Origin: UBA1765 sp045615885 | Lineage (GTDB): Bacteria; Fibrobacterota; Fibrobacteria; Fibrobacterales; Fibrobacteraceae | DNA: 13,571 nucleotides | Assembly: GCA_045615885.1 (NCBI GenBank) | Contig: JAZLFR010000004.1 | Coordinates: 1 to 13,571, forward strand | Direction of reading: 5' to 3' | Shown here: piece after piece, positions 5,701-12,958 of the stretch | Numbering within the stretch: the first letter of the stretch is position 1 | Layout: every line of letters begins with the position of its first letter | Program-made: the position numbers and the translations under genes | The notes under the pieces: generated by a model | Seen by the model: only the letters and a program-made list of their open reading frames with translations | Database searches by the model: none | Told to the model about the DNA's origin: nothing

Positions 5701-5964
5701 TGTGATACATACTGTGATACATATTTTTTAGTGATATTTTATTTGTTATTTAATTAGTTGGTATTATTAGAGATTATAATGAAATTCTAGATTCAATCTA
5801 TAGCAGTATATTCTGTAGATTTTATTTCCTCTATACTACTCTGTACTACGATAACTAGGTATTTTACTTTGCTTTATTCATTTGTTTATTTCCTCTTTAC
5901 CCCTCCTAAAAACTCCGTATCACGCTAAAATGTGATATACTTTGTGATACATGCTGTGATACGA
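5701..5964 (+). repeat. TGTGATACAT iterons at both ends of an AT-rich block
   Basis: TGTGATACAT lies at 5701 and 5713, with a relative (AGTGATATTT) at 5730. TGTGATATAC, TGTGATACAT and TGTGATACGA lie at 5931, 5943 and 5955. Spacing inside each group is 12 bp apart from the outlier at 5730. The stretch between (about 5720-5920) is the most AT-rich part of the element. Confidence 0.8.
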
Positions 5965-6028
5965 AATTCCCAGAGGGGGAGCCGGACATACCAGCCCACC
6001 CCCTCAATTATTATATAGGCGCAAAATA

Positions 6029-6088
6029 CGTAAAATACGTAAAATTGAATTTCACGGATATTTTGGTGAATTTTACGCGAATTTTACG
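6029..6088. repeat. CGTAAAA site cluster, right (mirror copy)
   Basis: CGTAAAA at 6029 and 6038 (spacing 9), then TTTCACG at 6050 and TTTTACG at 6071 and 6082 (spacings 21 and 11). Read from the right end this reproduces the left cluster, including the shared edge GACATCCGTAAAAT on the opposite strand. It ends 24 bases before the integrase start and may also control that gene. Confidence 0.8.
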
Positions 6089-6111
6089 GATGTCCAAAAG
6101 GGGAGTTTTTT

Positions 6112-7293
6112 ATGGCGGTGAAGTACTCCAAAACGATGTACCCTGGTGTCGTTTTTAGGGAGGTGGCTGCCCGTGGAGCGAGCGGCTCCGATAGGGTTTA
6201 TTTCATCAAGTATCGAACCCCTGATGGCAAGCAGCACATGGAGAAAGTCGGTCGCGCCGGTGAGGGGATGACGCCTGCTCTCGCCAACATCGAACGCGGG
6301 ACAAGGATGAATGGAAAGTCCCTGACGAATGAGCAGCGCCGAAAGCAGAAGGAAAAGCATGAGCGTATGGGGGATGAGGTTATCACGCTCCAGACGCTCT
6401 ACAGGCTTTATGACGATGACAGGCAGGAAAGGAAAGGCCGGCAGACTGATGCCGCCAGCATGAAGACGCTTGGAGGATTTACGGCTATCCCTGTAGGCAG
6501 CATCACATCGGAACGTGTCTCTCGACTTGCCAGAGAATTGCGTTCTCAGAATCGTGAGCGGCCGCTGCATGGTGAGACTGTGAAGCTGTCGAAGAGCTGC
6601 ATCTTCCATCTTTTGGAAATCATCCAGCGCGTCATGCGGCATGCCGCAAAGCGTGGCTACTATTCACCACTGCCGGAATGGGTGGGGGAGATAGAGTTAC
6701 CTAAAACCGATTCTGAGGCCCGAACGGAGTGTATGACACCCGAGCAGCTTGAAGCATACTGGAACGCCCTTAATGAAGACCCGGACAGGCAAGGAGTGGC
6801 TTATATCACACTCATTCTCCTTACTGGCATTCGGAAGACTGCTGCGCTTGAATTGATGTGGTCCGATGTCGATTTTGAACGGAAGGAAATCAGGCTCCGG
6901 GGTGACGTGGCAAAAAACAAAGAGACTGCATACCTCAAAGTCAACGGTGCCGTTATCGAAGTACTGAAGTCTGTGCCCAGGTATTCTGATCGGTACATCT
7001 TCACCAATCCAAAAACCGGCAAGCGTAGAGTGGACTTCCGGAATACGTCGGTTCGGATACGGGATAAGGCTGGCCTGCCGAATACCTTTCGTCCTCTTCA
7101 TGGGCTGCGGCACAACTACGCATCATGGCTTGCCTCGTCTGGTAGGGTGACGCTCTACCAACTCAAGGAGCAGATGACGCACAAGACACTGAAGATGACG
7201 GGCCGGTATGCACACCTGCTGGATGAAAGCAGACAACAGGCAGCGGATGCCGCAAGCGTCCTGATACCTGTTGATGCCAGGGGGGAATCCTAA
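6112..7293 (+). CDS. int: Tyrosine recombinase / phage-type integrase
   Basis: A 393-aa protein of normal integrase length. The N-terminal 60 residues form an arm-binding-like domain (KYRTPDGK, beta-rich), 80-195 the core-binding helical domain, and 205-380 the catalytic domain. Catalytic residues can be placed: R241 in LLTGIRKTAALEL, K268 or K270 in VAKNKETAYLKV, H330 and R333 in LHGLRHNY, H357 in MTHKTL and the nucleophile Y366 in TGRYAHLL. All are intact, so it should be active in site-specific integration and, with a directionality factor, excision. GGGGAG at 6100-6105 serves ATG 6112. The AT-rich site-rich region upstream is the natural attP candidate, and an AlpA-like protein downstream is the likely excision partner. 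Confidence 0.95.
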   Translation: MAVKYSKTMYPGVVFREVAARGASGSDRVYFIKYRTPDGKQHMEKVGRAGEGMTPALANIERGTRMNGKSLTNEQRRKQKEKHERMGDEVITLQTLYRLYDDDRQERKGRQTDAASMKTLGGFTAIPVGSITSERVSRLARELRSQNRERPLHGETVKLSKSCIFHLLEIIQRVMRHAAKRGYYSPLPEWVGEIELPKTDSEARTECMTPEQLEAYWNALNEDPDRQGVAYITLILLTGIRKTAALELMWSDVDFERKEIRLRGDVAKNKETAYLKVNGAVIEVLKSVPRYSDRYIFTNPKTGKRRVDFRNTSVRIRDKAGLPNTFRPLHGLRHNYASWLASSGRVTLYQLKEQMTHKTLKMTGRYAHLLDESRQQAADAASVLIPVDARGES

Positions 7294-7302
7294 TCAGAAT
7301 TT

Positions 7303-7395
7303 CCCCGGCATAGGTGGAGCGTCATGAACTCCACCGACAAGGTGAGCGCCTATCACTTTGCCGGGGGATAACAGGCAAAGCACAAGGCGGTGCTT
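7303..7395 (+). promoter_or_regulatory. Structured leader RNA with two masked ribosome sites
   Basis: CCCCGGC (7303-7309) pairs with GCCGGGG (7360-7366). Inside, GGTGGAG (7313-7319) pairs with CTCCACC (7329-7335) and AAGGTGA (7339-7345) with TCACTTT (7353-7359). This gives a three-way junction. A further hairpin AAGCAC/GTGCTT (7378-7395) exposes AAGGCG, the ribosome site of the coiled-coil gene at 7397, in its loop. The design suggests translational control. Confidence 0.6.
7324..7371 (+). CDS. 15-aa leader peptide candidate
   Basis: ATG 7324 follows GGTGGAG at a spacing of 4 and encodes MNSTDKVSAYHFAGG before TAA. Both its ribosome site and start codon lie in the second stem-loop of the leader, so its translation would open or remodel that structure. 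It would act as a regulatory upstream frame for the gene at 7397. Alternatively the frame is chance; there is no second copy to compare. Confidence 0.3.
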   Translation: MNSTDKVSAYHFAGG

Positions 7396-7396
7396 G

Positions 7397-8320
7397 ATGA
7401 GCGGCAATACTAACCGGGTGCAGTTCAGGCCGAACGAGGTAATTGCCTACGAACAGCTTTTGGACAGGTGGAGCAATATACACTTTGACGGCCTTGAAAC
7501 GCCACAATTTGTGGAGATGGCATACAAAAGACCGTACTTCAAAGCATGGGTGCGTGTAGAGCGTGACCTCTTGCATGGTAATCTCATAGACTACTATACC
7601 GAAGCAGACCCATACGATACAGGAATCATTTTTTTCAACGCTTACGGTATGTATTTTGAGCTTGAGGCGGTCGTAAAAGCTGAAACTGAAATGTTTGGCA
7701 TCCACCCTATGGATTCCCGTTCCGGCATGGTGACCAATAGCGAGGGACTTCCGCAAGCATATGCGTTGCCTGTGGATGTATCCATGGCGGTCGTAGCGGA
7801 GAACAAGGTAAAAGAACTAGAGGCAAAACTGGAGGCCGAGCGAAAGCGGGTTGCCGAGCGTGATGAGCAATTGAGGGAACTGGAGGCTGTGGAGTCCGAA
7901 CGAGATTCCTTGAAGAAGGAGTTATCGTCGTACAAAATGAAGATCGCCGCCGATGCGGAAATGAAAATTTTAATGAAGCACAGCGTTGACCAAATGCGAG
8001 TCCAGCTAAAGTTGGCAGAGCATGAAAGTGCCAAATATAAAAAAGAGCTCGACCGTCTAGCCGAGGAACTGAAGAACACTCGTCAACAGCCTCCGCAGGA
8101 GCAGAAAACGGCATCCGAGGAATTGAGCACCAGCAAAAAGAATACACTGCTTACCATCATTGCAGCACTTGCGTTTCCTGGTGCCGCGTTGATGGAGCGT
8201 ACCTCTACCGGTATCCTGATGAAGAAAATCCAGAGTGCCGGGATGAAACTCTCAGAGAATACCGTTCGGGATGTCCTCAAGGAAGCATCGGAATACAAGG
8301 ATCGCAAGGTGAATGGGTAA
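7397..8320 (+). CDS. Phage-type coiled-coil protein, 307 aa, unknown function
   Basis: The frame is open from 7358, but ATG 7397 with AAGGCGG six bases upstream is the better start. Residues 1-130 form a globular domain rich in aromatic residues (RPYFKAWVRVERDLLHG). Residues 133-230 are a long charged coiled coil with clear heptads (VKELEAKLEAERKRVAERDE). Residues 246-300 form a small C-terminal domain (KKNTLLTIIAALAF, then SAGMKLSENTVRDVLKEA) that looks like the short helical tails on phage-encoded regulatory proteins. It is not a canonical repressor. It sits between integrase and the AlpA-like gene, 6 bases before the operator palindrome, so a regulatory or DNA-tethering role is an inference from context only. 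Confidence 0.75.
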   Translation: MSGNTNRVQFRPNEVIAYEQLLDRWSNIHFDGLETPQFVEMAYKRPYFKAWVRVERDLLHGNLIDYYTEADPYDTGIIFFNAYGMYFELEAVVKAETEMFGIHPMDSRSGMVTNSEGLPQAYALPVDVSMAVVAENKVKELEAKLEAERKRVAERDEQLRELEAVESERDSLKKELSSYKMKIAADAEMKILMKHSVDQMRVQLKLAEHESAKYKKELDRLAEELKNTRQQPPQEQKTASEELSTSKKNTLLTIIAALAFPGAALMERTSTGILMKKIQSAGMKLSENTVRDVLKEASEYKDRKVNG

Positions 8321-8326
8321 AAGATG

Positions 8327-8367
8327 CAAACCTCAAATGAGGTTTGATTTTCCACAAATGAGGCTTG
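8327..8367 (+). promoter_or_regulatory. Operator-like palindrome plus spaced half-site
   Basis: CAAACCTCA-AA-TGAGGTTTG (8327-8346) is a perfect 9-bp inverted repeat. A further half-site, TGAGGCTTG, lies at 8359-8367, exactly 21 bp (two helical turns) from the first TGAGGTTTG. A promoter-like pair follows (GTGCCG 8372-8377, TATATA 8395-8400, spacer 17). A dimeric regulator binding here would control the AlpA-like gene. Confidence 0.7.
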
Positions 8368-8445
8368 AAGCTGTGCCGCGATGAGAAAACCCTCTATATA
8401 ACGCTTTGGAACTCCCAAAAACGCCAAGGCACTATGGAGGTTTTT

Positions 8446-8643
8446 ATGCTGGATAACGACAAGCGGTTCACAACTGAGGAAGCGGCTCAGTATCTCGGAT
8501 TCAAGCCCAAGGCTCTGGAGAAGCGGCGCTACCTCAAACTGCCCCCAGTATATTTGAAGGTCGGCAGGTTTGTTCAGTATCGCAAAAGCGACCTTGATGC
8601 TTTTCTTGATGCCGGTGTTCAGTCGGTTTCGGTGGAGGGGTAG
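8446..8643 (+). CDS. AlpA/excisionase-type DNA-binding protein
   Basis: A 65-aa protein starting at ATG 8446 behind GGAGG (8436-8440). It has the compact winged-helix pattern of the MerR-like excisionase/AlpA group: FTTEEAAQYLGF (8-19) then KALEKRRYLKLPPVYLKVGRFVQYRKSDLDAFL (22-54). Such proteins bend DNA at att sites and act as recombination directionality factors or transcription activators in satellites such as P4-like elements. The frame is open upstream to 8365, but there is no ribosome site there. An operator-like palindrome lies just upstream. Excision partner of the integrase is the likeliest role. Confidence 0.88.
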   Translation: MLDNDKRFTTEEAAQYLGFKPKALEKRRYLKLPPVYLKVGRFVQYRKSDLDAFLDAGVQSVSVEG

Positions 8644-8644
8644 C

Positions 8645-9091
8645 ATGCTACCATCCATCACCAAGGCCGCGATTGTCGGCCAGCTTTCTGCCGGTGCACT
8701 GGGCATAAAAATTCCCCGGCAGCACCATGACGGCGATACCGGGGAAGATACAAGGGGGACACGCAACCCCTATGGGGAAAGGGATACTCCGTTATGCTCA
8801 TTTGAGCAATATGGCAGTTTCCGCTTGCAGTCCTGTGCCGGTAATGGCAATCTGAAGTTCCCTAACATTGCAAGGCGTAGTCGAAGCCTCCGCTCCTCCC
8901 AAGGGAGTAGAAATGTCGGCTTTTTCTGTTTCTGCAAGCAGATTTTCCACAGGTCTAAGCTGTGGCTTCTGATATTGGCGGAACACGTCCCGGATTGGGT
9001 GACCACCGGGCGGCTTTGCAATGGCCGGGGAGCGTGTTTCCGCCTTTTTTCGTTTAACCCTCAATCCCAAAACATTGCAGGTGCAGCATGA
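8645..9091 (+). CDS. Doubtful 148-aa frame or RNA-bearing leader
   Basis: For coding: ATG 8645 follows GGAGGGG at a good distance, one base after the AlpA-like stop, and the frame ends in ATGA at the next start (9088). The first 60 or so residues (MLPSITKAAIVGQLSAGALG...) look plausible. Against: the second half is rich in Cys, Arg, Ser and Phe, resembles no family and crosses several hairpins: TTCCCCGG/CCGGGGAA (8712-8746), TGCTCA/TGAGCA (8793-8806), CCACAG/CTGTGG (8947-8965), and a terminator at 9009-9050. I lean to a short gene or no gene followed by a structured noncoding leader. Confidence 0.3.
   Translation: MLPSITKAAIVGQLSAGALGIKIPRQHHDGDTGEDTRGTRNPYGERDTPLCSFEQYGSFRLQSCAGNGNLKFPNIARRSRSLRSSQGSRNVGFFCFCKQIFHRSKLWLLILAEHVPDWVTTGRLCNGRGACFRLFSFNPQSQNIAGAA
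9009..9050 (+). terminator. Probable terminator before the primase operon
   Basis: GGCGG (9009-9013) pairs with CCGCC (9040-9044) and TTTTTT follows. The loop is long (26 bases) and can form inner pairs. It would separate integrase-region transcripts from the primase operon or act as an attenuator. Confidence 0.5.
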
Positions 9092-9444
9092 CCAACAATG
9101 CAAACTCCCCCGTCGCCATGAGCGCGACCATCTCCGAATCCGAAACCCCAAAGCCCACTGCCATCCTCCGCAAGTATGCGGCCGACAACGCCGAAACCTT
9201 CAGAAGCATTGCCGCCATGGGGCATGAGTTCGTCGAGCACATGGAATCCCTCGGCGTGATGCGCGTTCCGAATGAGCTTCTTTCCGGGGCCGCGCCCCTC
9301 GTCCCTGCCGACAATCTCATCCAGAACATCCTCGATCCAGTGATGAAGGTCGAGGAACTGGCCGTTGCGCTCGAAGAGCAGTTCTACACCGCCGTCAATC
9401 TCTTGCTCACCCTTGCCGAGATGCAGGAGGTGCGCAATGCGTAG
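9088..9444 (+). CDS. Unknown 118-aa protein, first gene of primase operon
   Basis: ATG 9088 has GCAGGTG upstream. The first 25 residues are Ser/Thr/Pro-rich and likely disordered (SATISESETPKPTA); the rest is helical, with hydrophobic helices near the end (AVALEEQFYTAVNLLLTLAEM). No motif is recognised. Its last 8 bases overlap the next gene, indicating translational coupling. Such small genes directly before a primase in satellite-like elements are often accessory replication or regulation proteins, but that is context only. Confidence 0.72.
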   Translation: MTNNANSPVAMSATISESETPKPTAILRKYAADNAETFRSIAAMGHEFVEHMESLGVMRVPNELLSGAAPLVPADNLIQNILDPVMKVEELAVALEEQFYTAVNLLLTLAEMQEVRNA

Positions 9445-9721
9445 CTCCGATTTCTTTGAAGGCCTGTTCGATGCCCTTGAAAGGCATGCAGCTGAGATTG
9501 AGGCAACCCGTGATTACTTCGGCGCATACTTCGCCTCCGATCTCCGCACGGCCATTTCCAAAAAGGTTTTCGACGACAGGATGGTGGACGCTCTGGTTCA
9601 GCTGTTCAGCTCCGTGTTCTTTGAGATGGCGCAGCGCCGTCATGACGAACTGATGCAGGTATCGAAGCTCATTTCCCTTGCCCGTGCCATCGAGGCCGGA
9701 GAGGAGGAGAGCCATGCGTAA
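9437..9721 (+). CDS. Unknown helical protein, 94 aa
   Basis: The frame is open from 9365, but GGAGG at 9426-9430 sets ATG 9437. The product is entirely helical and amphipathic (DFFEGLFDALERHAAEIEA, then LVQLFSSVFFEMAQRRHDEL), with no cysteines or signal. It overlaps the preceding gene by 8 bases and the following gene by 8 bases. Function is not recognised. Confidence 0.72.
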   Translation: MRSSDFFEGLFDALERHAAEIEATRDYFGAYFASDLRTAISKKVFDDRMVDALVQLFSSVFFEMAQRRHDELMQVSKLISLARAIEAGEEESHA

Positions 9722-9890
9722 GCAGCTCCTTCCTTCGACGCGGAAAGAATGGCGCGAGTTCCGTATCGCCGTCATCCTGCTTGCCATCACGGGCTTCATG
9801 TATGCCGGAATGCTCCATCATGAGCATGCGCAGGAGGAGCGGCTCCGGGCCGCCGGAATCAACATTGAGCAGATGATCAGGGGGAACTGA
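9714..9890 (+). CDS. Small single-pass membrane protein, 58 aa
   Basis: ATG 9714 follows GGAGGAG in the end of the previous gene. A basic N-terminus (RKQLLPSTRKEWREFR) precedes one clear membrane helix at about 18-34 (IAVILLAITGFMYAGML), then a charged C-terminal helix. The topology is probably N-terminus inside. A membrane protein immediately before a replication protein is unusual. The stop TGA shares its last base with the ATG of the primase gene. Function is unknown. Confidence 0.75.
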   Translation: MRKQLLPSTRKEWREFRIAVILLAITGFMYAGMLHHEHAQEERLRAAGINIEQMIRGN

Positions 9891-12334
9891 TGGCAGACAT
9901 TTTTGAGATACAGGAACGTGCCAGGGCGGCGCTTGTCGAGAACGGCATCCGTCCTTCGGAATGGGTGGAACCCGAAAAGCTCTGCTACTTCCCTACGGAA
10001 GACGGCTCCGACAAGACCGCCGGACGGTGCAGGCTCCATATAGACAATCCGCCGACGCTCTGGCTGTGCAACCATTACCGGCACGATGAGAAGGGCATCA
10101 CGGTGTCCCTGAGAGGTGAAGGCGAAAGCTTCCGCATGTCGGATGAAGAGTACCAGGCATTCCTTGACCAGGTGGAGCAGAACAGGAAGCAGCGCGATGC
10201 GGAGAAGACTGCCAAGCAGGATGCTGTCGCTGCGGCCGTGCGGAAGGAACTGAAAACGCTTCCTCCTGCCGGTGACGACAATCCGTATCTGGCGCGCAAG
10301 GGCGTCCATGCGGTGAAGGGACTTCGGCAGGATGCCCACGGAAATCTTGTCATTCCGGCATACGATGGCGACGGGAAGATCGTGAACGTCCAGCGTGTGC
10401 CAGGTGCGGCCGGACAGAAAAAGCTGTGGACTACTGGAGGCAAGGCGGCGGACGTCTTCTTCCCGGTATGCAGCCGGAAGGATGGGCCGCTCTACATCGG
10501 CGAAGGTATCGCCACGATGCTGTCGGTGTATGAGGCCACAGGCGCCGCGTGTTTGTCTGTGTTCCAGGCTGGGAACCTGCTCGGTGTTGCGAAGCTGGCT
10601 CGGGAGAAGTTCCCCAAGCGGGACATCATCATTGCCGGTGACGAGGACACGACAAAGAAGGACGCCGATGGCAACATCGTGAAGCGCATGCCTTCGGAGA
10701 ACGCGGGCCGCATCAAGGCCATGAAGGCGGCCGAGGCCATCGGTGCCCGGTGCGTCATCTGCCCGGAGGTGGATGAGCGAAGCACAGACTTCGATGACCT
10801 GCGCCGGGCGCGTGGGAAGGATGCCGTGCGGAAGGCTCTGGAGGCTGCGGCCGTCGTGAAGGAGCAGGCCGAGGCGGAACCGTGGCTCGATGTCGCTGAG
10901 TTCTCTGAGAACGAGCTTCCAAGGCTTGACGTTGAGAAGTGCCTTCCGGCCGTCATGGCGGAATACGTCAACGCCATTGCCGAGCAGATGGAGGTACCGG
11001 TGGAGCTGCCGTTCTCCATGGCTCTGGGATCGTTCGCCGTGGCAACGCAGCGGAAGTGTTACGTGCGGATCAAGGACGGATACAGGGAACCGCTCTGTGT
11101 CTACATCGTATGCGCTCTTGATCCTGCACATAGGAAATCTCCTGTCGTATCCCGATGCACCAGCCGGCTCCAGCAATGGGAGCGCGATGAGCGCACCAGG
11201 CTGGCCAAAGAGGCCAAGACGGCCATAAGCTGGAACAAGACGCTGCAAAAGCAGATTGAAGCACTCAGGGCGAAAGCCGGGGCGTGCAGGAACACGGAGG
11301 AACTCGACGAACTTCAGAAGCGTATCCTTGAAGCAGAGGGGCGGCTTGTCGAGGTTCCACACCCGACGCGGCTCCTGGTGGATGACATCACGCCGGAACA
11401 GATGGCCGTTGTGGCGGCAGATAATGATGAGCTCATCGCCATCGTGACGTCTGAGGCTGGAGTGTTCGATACTCTTGCCGGACGCTACAACAACGGCATG
11501 GCCAACATTGACTTCGTGCTCCAGGCGCATGACGGACTGCCTGTCATTGTCGACCGCGGCAAGCGCGATCCTATCAACATGGAGCATCCTCGGATGACCA
11601 TGGCATTGTCCACGCAGCGGATCACGCTCACGACGTGCGTGTCGTCGAAAGTATTCAGAGGGCGAGGACTGAATGGCCGTTTCCTGTACGTCCTGCCTCC
11701 GAGCAATCTGGGCAAGCGGACATTCGACGAGCCGTACATCGCTCCGGAGCGGTTTGCCGGATTTGAGGATTCCATGATGGGCGTGCTCAATGGAATATCC
11801 GAGGAGACGACGCTGACCTTGAGCGATGGAGCCAAGGCCGCATGGAAGGAGTTTGCCCTTGCTATCGAGCATCTCCTGCCGGATGGAGCGGAGTTCCAGT
11901 ACATGCGCGACTGGGCCGGAAAGCTCGCCGGGCGAACGGCTAGAGTCGCTGGCATCTACCACATGATGGAGCATCCTGCTTCGCAGCCGATATCCGAGGC
12001 AACGATGCGGAAGGCCGTGAACACGGGGTGGTTCTTCGCGGACCATGCAAAGGCTGCATACGATCTCATGGGAACCAGCGACCGCGACGAGGGAGCAAAG
12101 GCCATTCTCAAATGGATTGAGAAGGACAAGCCTGCCACATTCTCCGGCAATGAATGTCTGAACCGCGTCCGAGGAAACAATCTTCTCGACACGATGGATA
12201 AGCTCAATCCATGCCTGAAGGCTCTGGAAGAACGGAACTTCATACGGAAGCGCGAGGCGGAATACAAGGGCAAGGGCCGACGTCCCGGGGCTGTATATGA
12301 GGTCAATCCCAAGCTGCTGAATGGGGCCGGATGA
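9890..12334 (+). CDS. Toprim primase / DUF3987 helicase-like replication protein
   Basis: A 814-aa protein. Residues about 195-305 form a Toprim domain with E205 in LYIGEGIATMLSV and the DED acidic triad at 251-253 (IIAGDEDTT), the metal site of primases. Residues about 345-620 fit DUF3987, a helicase-like ATPase fold: a P-loop-like AHRKSPV at 413-419 (K416, S417), LLVDD (495-499) as Walker B, and FRGRGLNGRFLYVLPP near 589-604. A coiled region (about 425-488) interrupts the ATPase part, and the C-terminus (720-810) looks winged-helix-like. There is no clear zinc finger. This is the only replication enzyme on the element. By analogy with the P4 alpha protein it could recognise the origin, unwind and prime. 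The P-loop is not the textbook GxxxxGKS, as is usual in this family. Confidence 0.88.
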   Translation: MADIFEIQERARAALVENGIRPSEWVEPEKLCYFPTEDGSDKTAGRCRLHIDNPPTLWLCNHYRHDEKGITVSLRGEGESFRMSDEEYQAFLDQVEQNRKQRDAEKTAKQDAVAAAVRKELKTLPPAGDDNPYLARKGVHAVKGLRQDAHGNLVIPAYDGDGKIVNVQRVPGAAGQKKLWTTGGKAADVFFPVCSRKDGPLYIGEGIATMLSVYEATGAACLSVFQAGNLLGVAKLAREKFPKRDIIIAGDEDTTKKDADGNIVKRMPSENAGRIKAMKAAEAIGARCVICPEVDERSTDFDDLRRARGKDAVRKALEAAAVVKEQAEAEPWLDVAEFSENELPRLDVEKCLPAVMAEYVNAIAEQMEVPVELPFSMALGSFAVATQRKCYVRIKDGYREPLCVYIVCALDPAHRKSPVVSRCTSRLQQWERDERTRLAKEAKTAISWNKTLQKQIEALRAKAGACRNTEELDELQKRILEAEGRLVEVPHPTRLLVDDITPEQMAVVAADNDELIAIVTSEAGVFDTLAGRYNNGMANIDFVLQAHDGLPVIVDRGKRDPINMEHPRMTMALSTQRITLTTCVSSKVFRGRGLNGRFLYVLPPSNLGKRTFDEPYIAPERFAGFEDSMMGVLNGISEETTLTLSDGAKAAWKEFALAIEHLLPDGAEFQYMRDWAGKLAGRTARVAGIYHMMEHPASQPISEATMRKAVNTGWFFADHAKAAYDLMGTSDRDEGAKAILKWIEKDKPATFSGNECLNRVRGNNLLDTMDKLNPCLKALEERNFIRKREAEYKGKGRRPGAVYEVNPKLLNGAG

Positions 12335-12762
12335 GTCTCTTTGAAAGATTCAGCAGGGAAGTGGATGAGGAGCCGCCCGACAATGTGACGGCTCCCGTTC
12401 ATGTGGCAGAGGATACACCGGCAGGGACGGAGGTACAGGAGCAGAAGACACTGCCTCAATCTCTGCCGGCCGTGAAGGATGGCTATCCGCCGCGCCTGTC
12501 CATCGACGACCAGGTGGGCGTGGCTCTGGCATTCCATTACATGTTCGGAGGCGCTCCGGTCCCGTACTGGCATCCCATCATGGAGCTGGAGGAGCGGACG
12601 CTGCCGAAGCGATACCAGGGAGGGAACCGGGCTGTGCTGGCCGGGCTGGCAAAGGCCAAGCATCCGAGCGGCACGGTGCGGGTACTGGAGACGGCAGACG
12701 GCAAGCTGTGGTGGTATCCGTCAAGGAAGGGCATGGAGCTTGCCGAGGCATGCCTGATATGA
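12331..12762 (+). CDS. Unknown 143-aa protein, distal primase-operon gene
   Basis: Starts within the primase stop (ATGA overlap), so it is translationally coupled. Residues 1-50 are acidic and probably disordered. Residues 55-140 form a compact domain (LSIDDQVGVALAFHYMFGG, then RVLETADGKLWWYPSRKG) with basic and aromatic residues. It matches no family I recognise. Coupling to the primase suggests a replication accessory, for example a loader or inhibitor. Confidence 0.72.
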   Translation: MSLFERFSREVDEEPPDNVTAPVHVAEDTPAGTEVQEQKTLPQSLPAVKDGYPPRLSIDDQVGVALAFHYMFGGAPVPYWHPIMELEERTLPKRYQGGNRAVLAGLAKAKHPSGTVRVLETADGKLWWYPSRKGMELAEACLI

Positions 12763-12791
12763 ATCAGCGCCGCTTGTGAGGCCGCGCATGG

Positions 12792-12829
12792 GGGCGTTCC
12801 GGGGATTGAACCGGGGCGTCCTTTTTTTT
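12792..12829 (+). terminator. Terminator of the primase operon
   Basis: An 11-bp stem with three G-T pairs (GGGCGTTCCGG / CCGGGGCGTCC) and an 8-base loop is followed by TTTTTTTT, 30 bases after the last stop codon. Confidence 0.85.
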
Positions 12830-12928
12830 GCGTCCTCTGCGCCTCTGGAGGCGCTGAAACAGAAAACGCGGCCTTCGTATCAAGCGGACATTTTTCAAGC
12901 CTGTAGGCGGCTGCCGTGATGGATCGTC

Positions 12929-12957
12929 ATCCACTATTTTTGTGGAGTTTAGTGGAT
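12929..12957. repeat. Inverted repeat beside origin-like box B
   Basis: ATCCACTA (12929-12936) and TAGTGGAT (12950-12957) are perfect inverted repeats that end one base before the first GTTCACC site. GGATCGT also occurs twice here (12921 and 12954). Confidence 0.65.
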
Positions 12958-12958
12958 C

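Larger units (their letters stand above)
5517..6088. other. Candidate attP or second origin region
   Basis: Nested, mirrored protein-site clusters (CGTAAAA outside, TGTGATACAT inside) flank an AT-rich core directly upstream of the integrase gene. That is the usual place and form of an attP with arm and core sites, and it also fits an iteron origin with a DNA-unwinding element. I could not identify a core match to a tRNA 3' end. A GAGGGGG/CCCCCTC inverted repeat at 5973-6005 lies at the right edge. Confidence 0.5.

Noticed and set aside
9818..12046. 742-codon minus-strand frame opposite the primase
   Set aside because: Long antisense frame produced by GC-rich codon use of the true gene; it has His/Arg/Leu-rich, family-less content.
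12790..12820. tRNA T-arm-like sequence on the minus strand (GGTTCAATCC)
   Set aside because: Its T-stem has a mismatch and there is no acceptor, D or anticodon arm; the same bases form the operon terminator stem.
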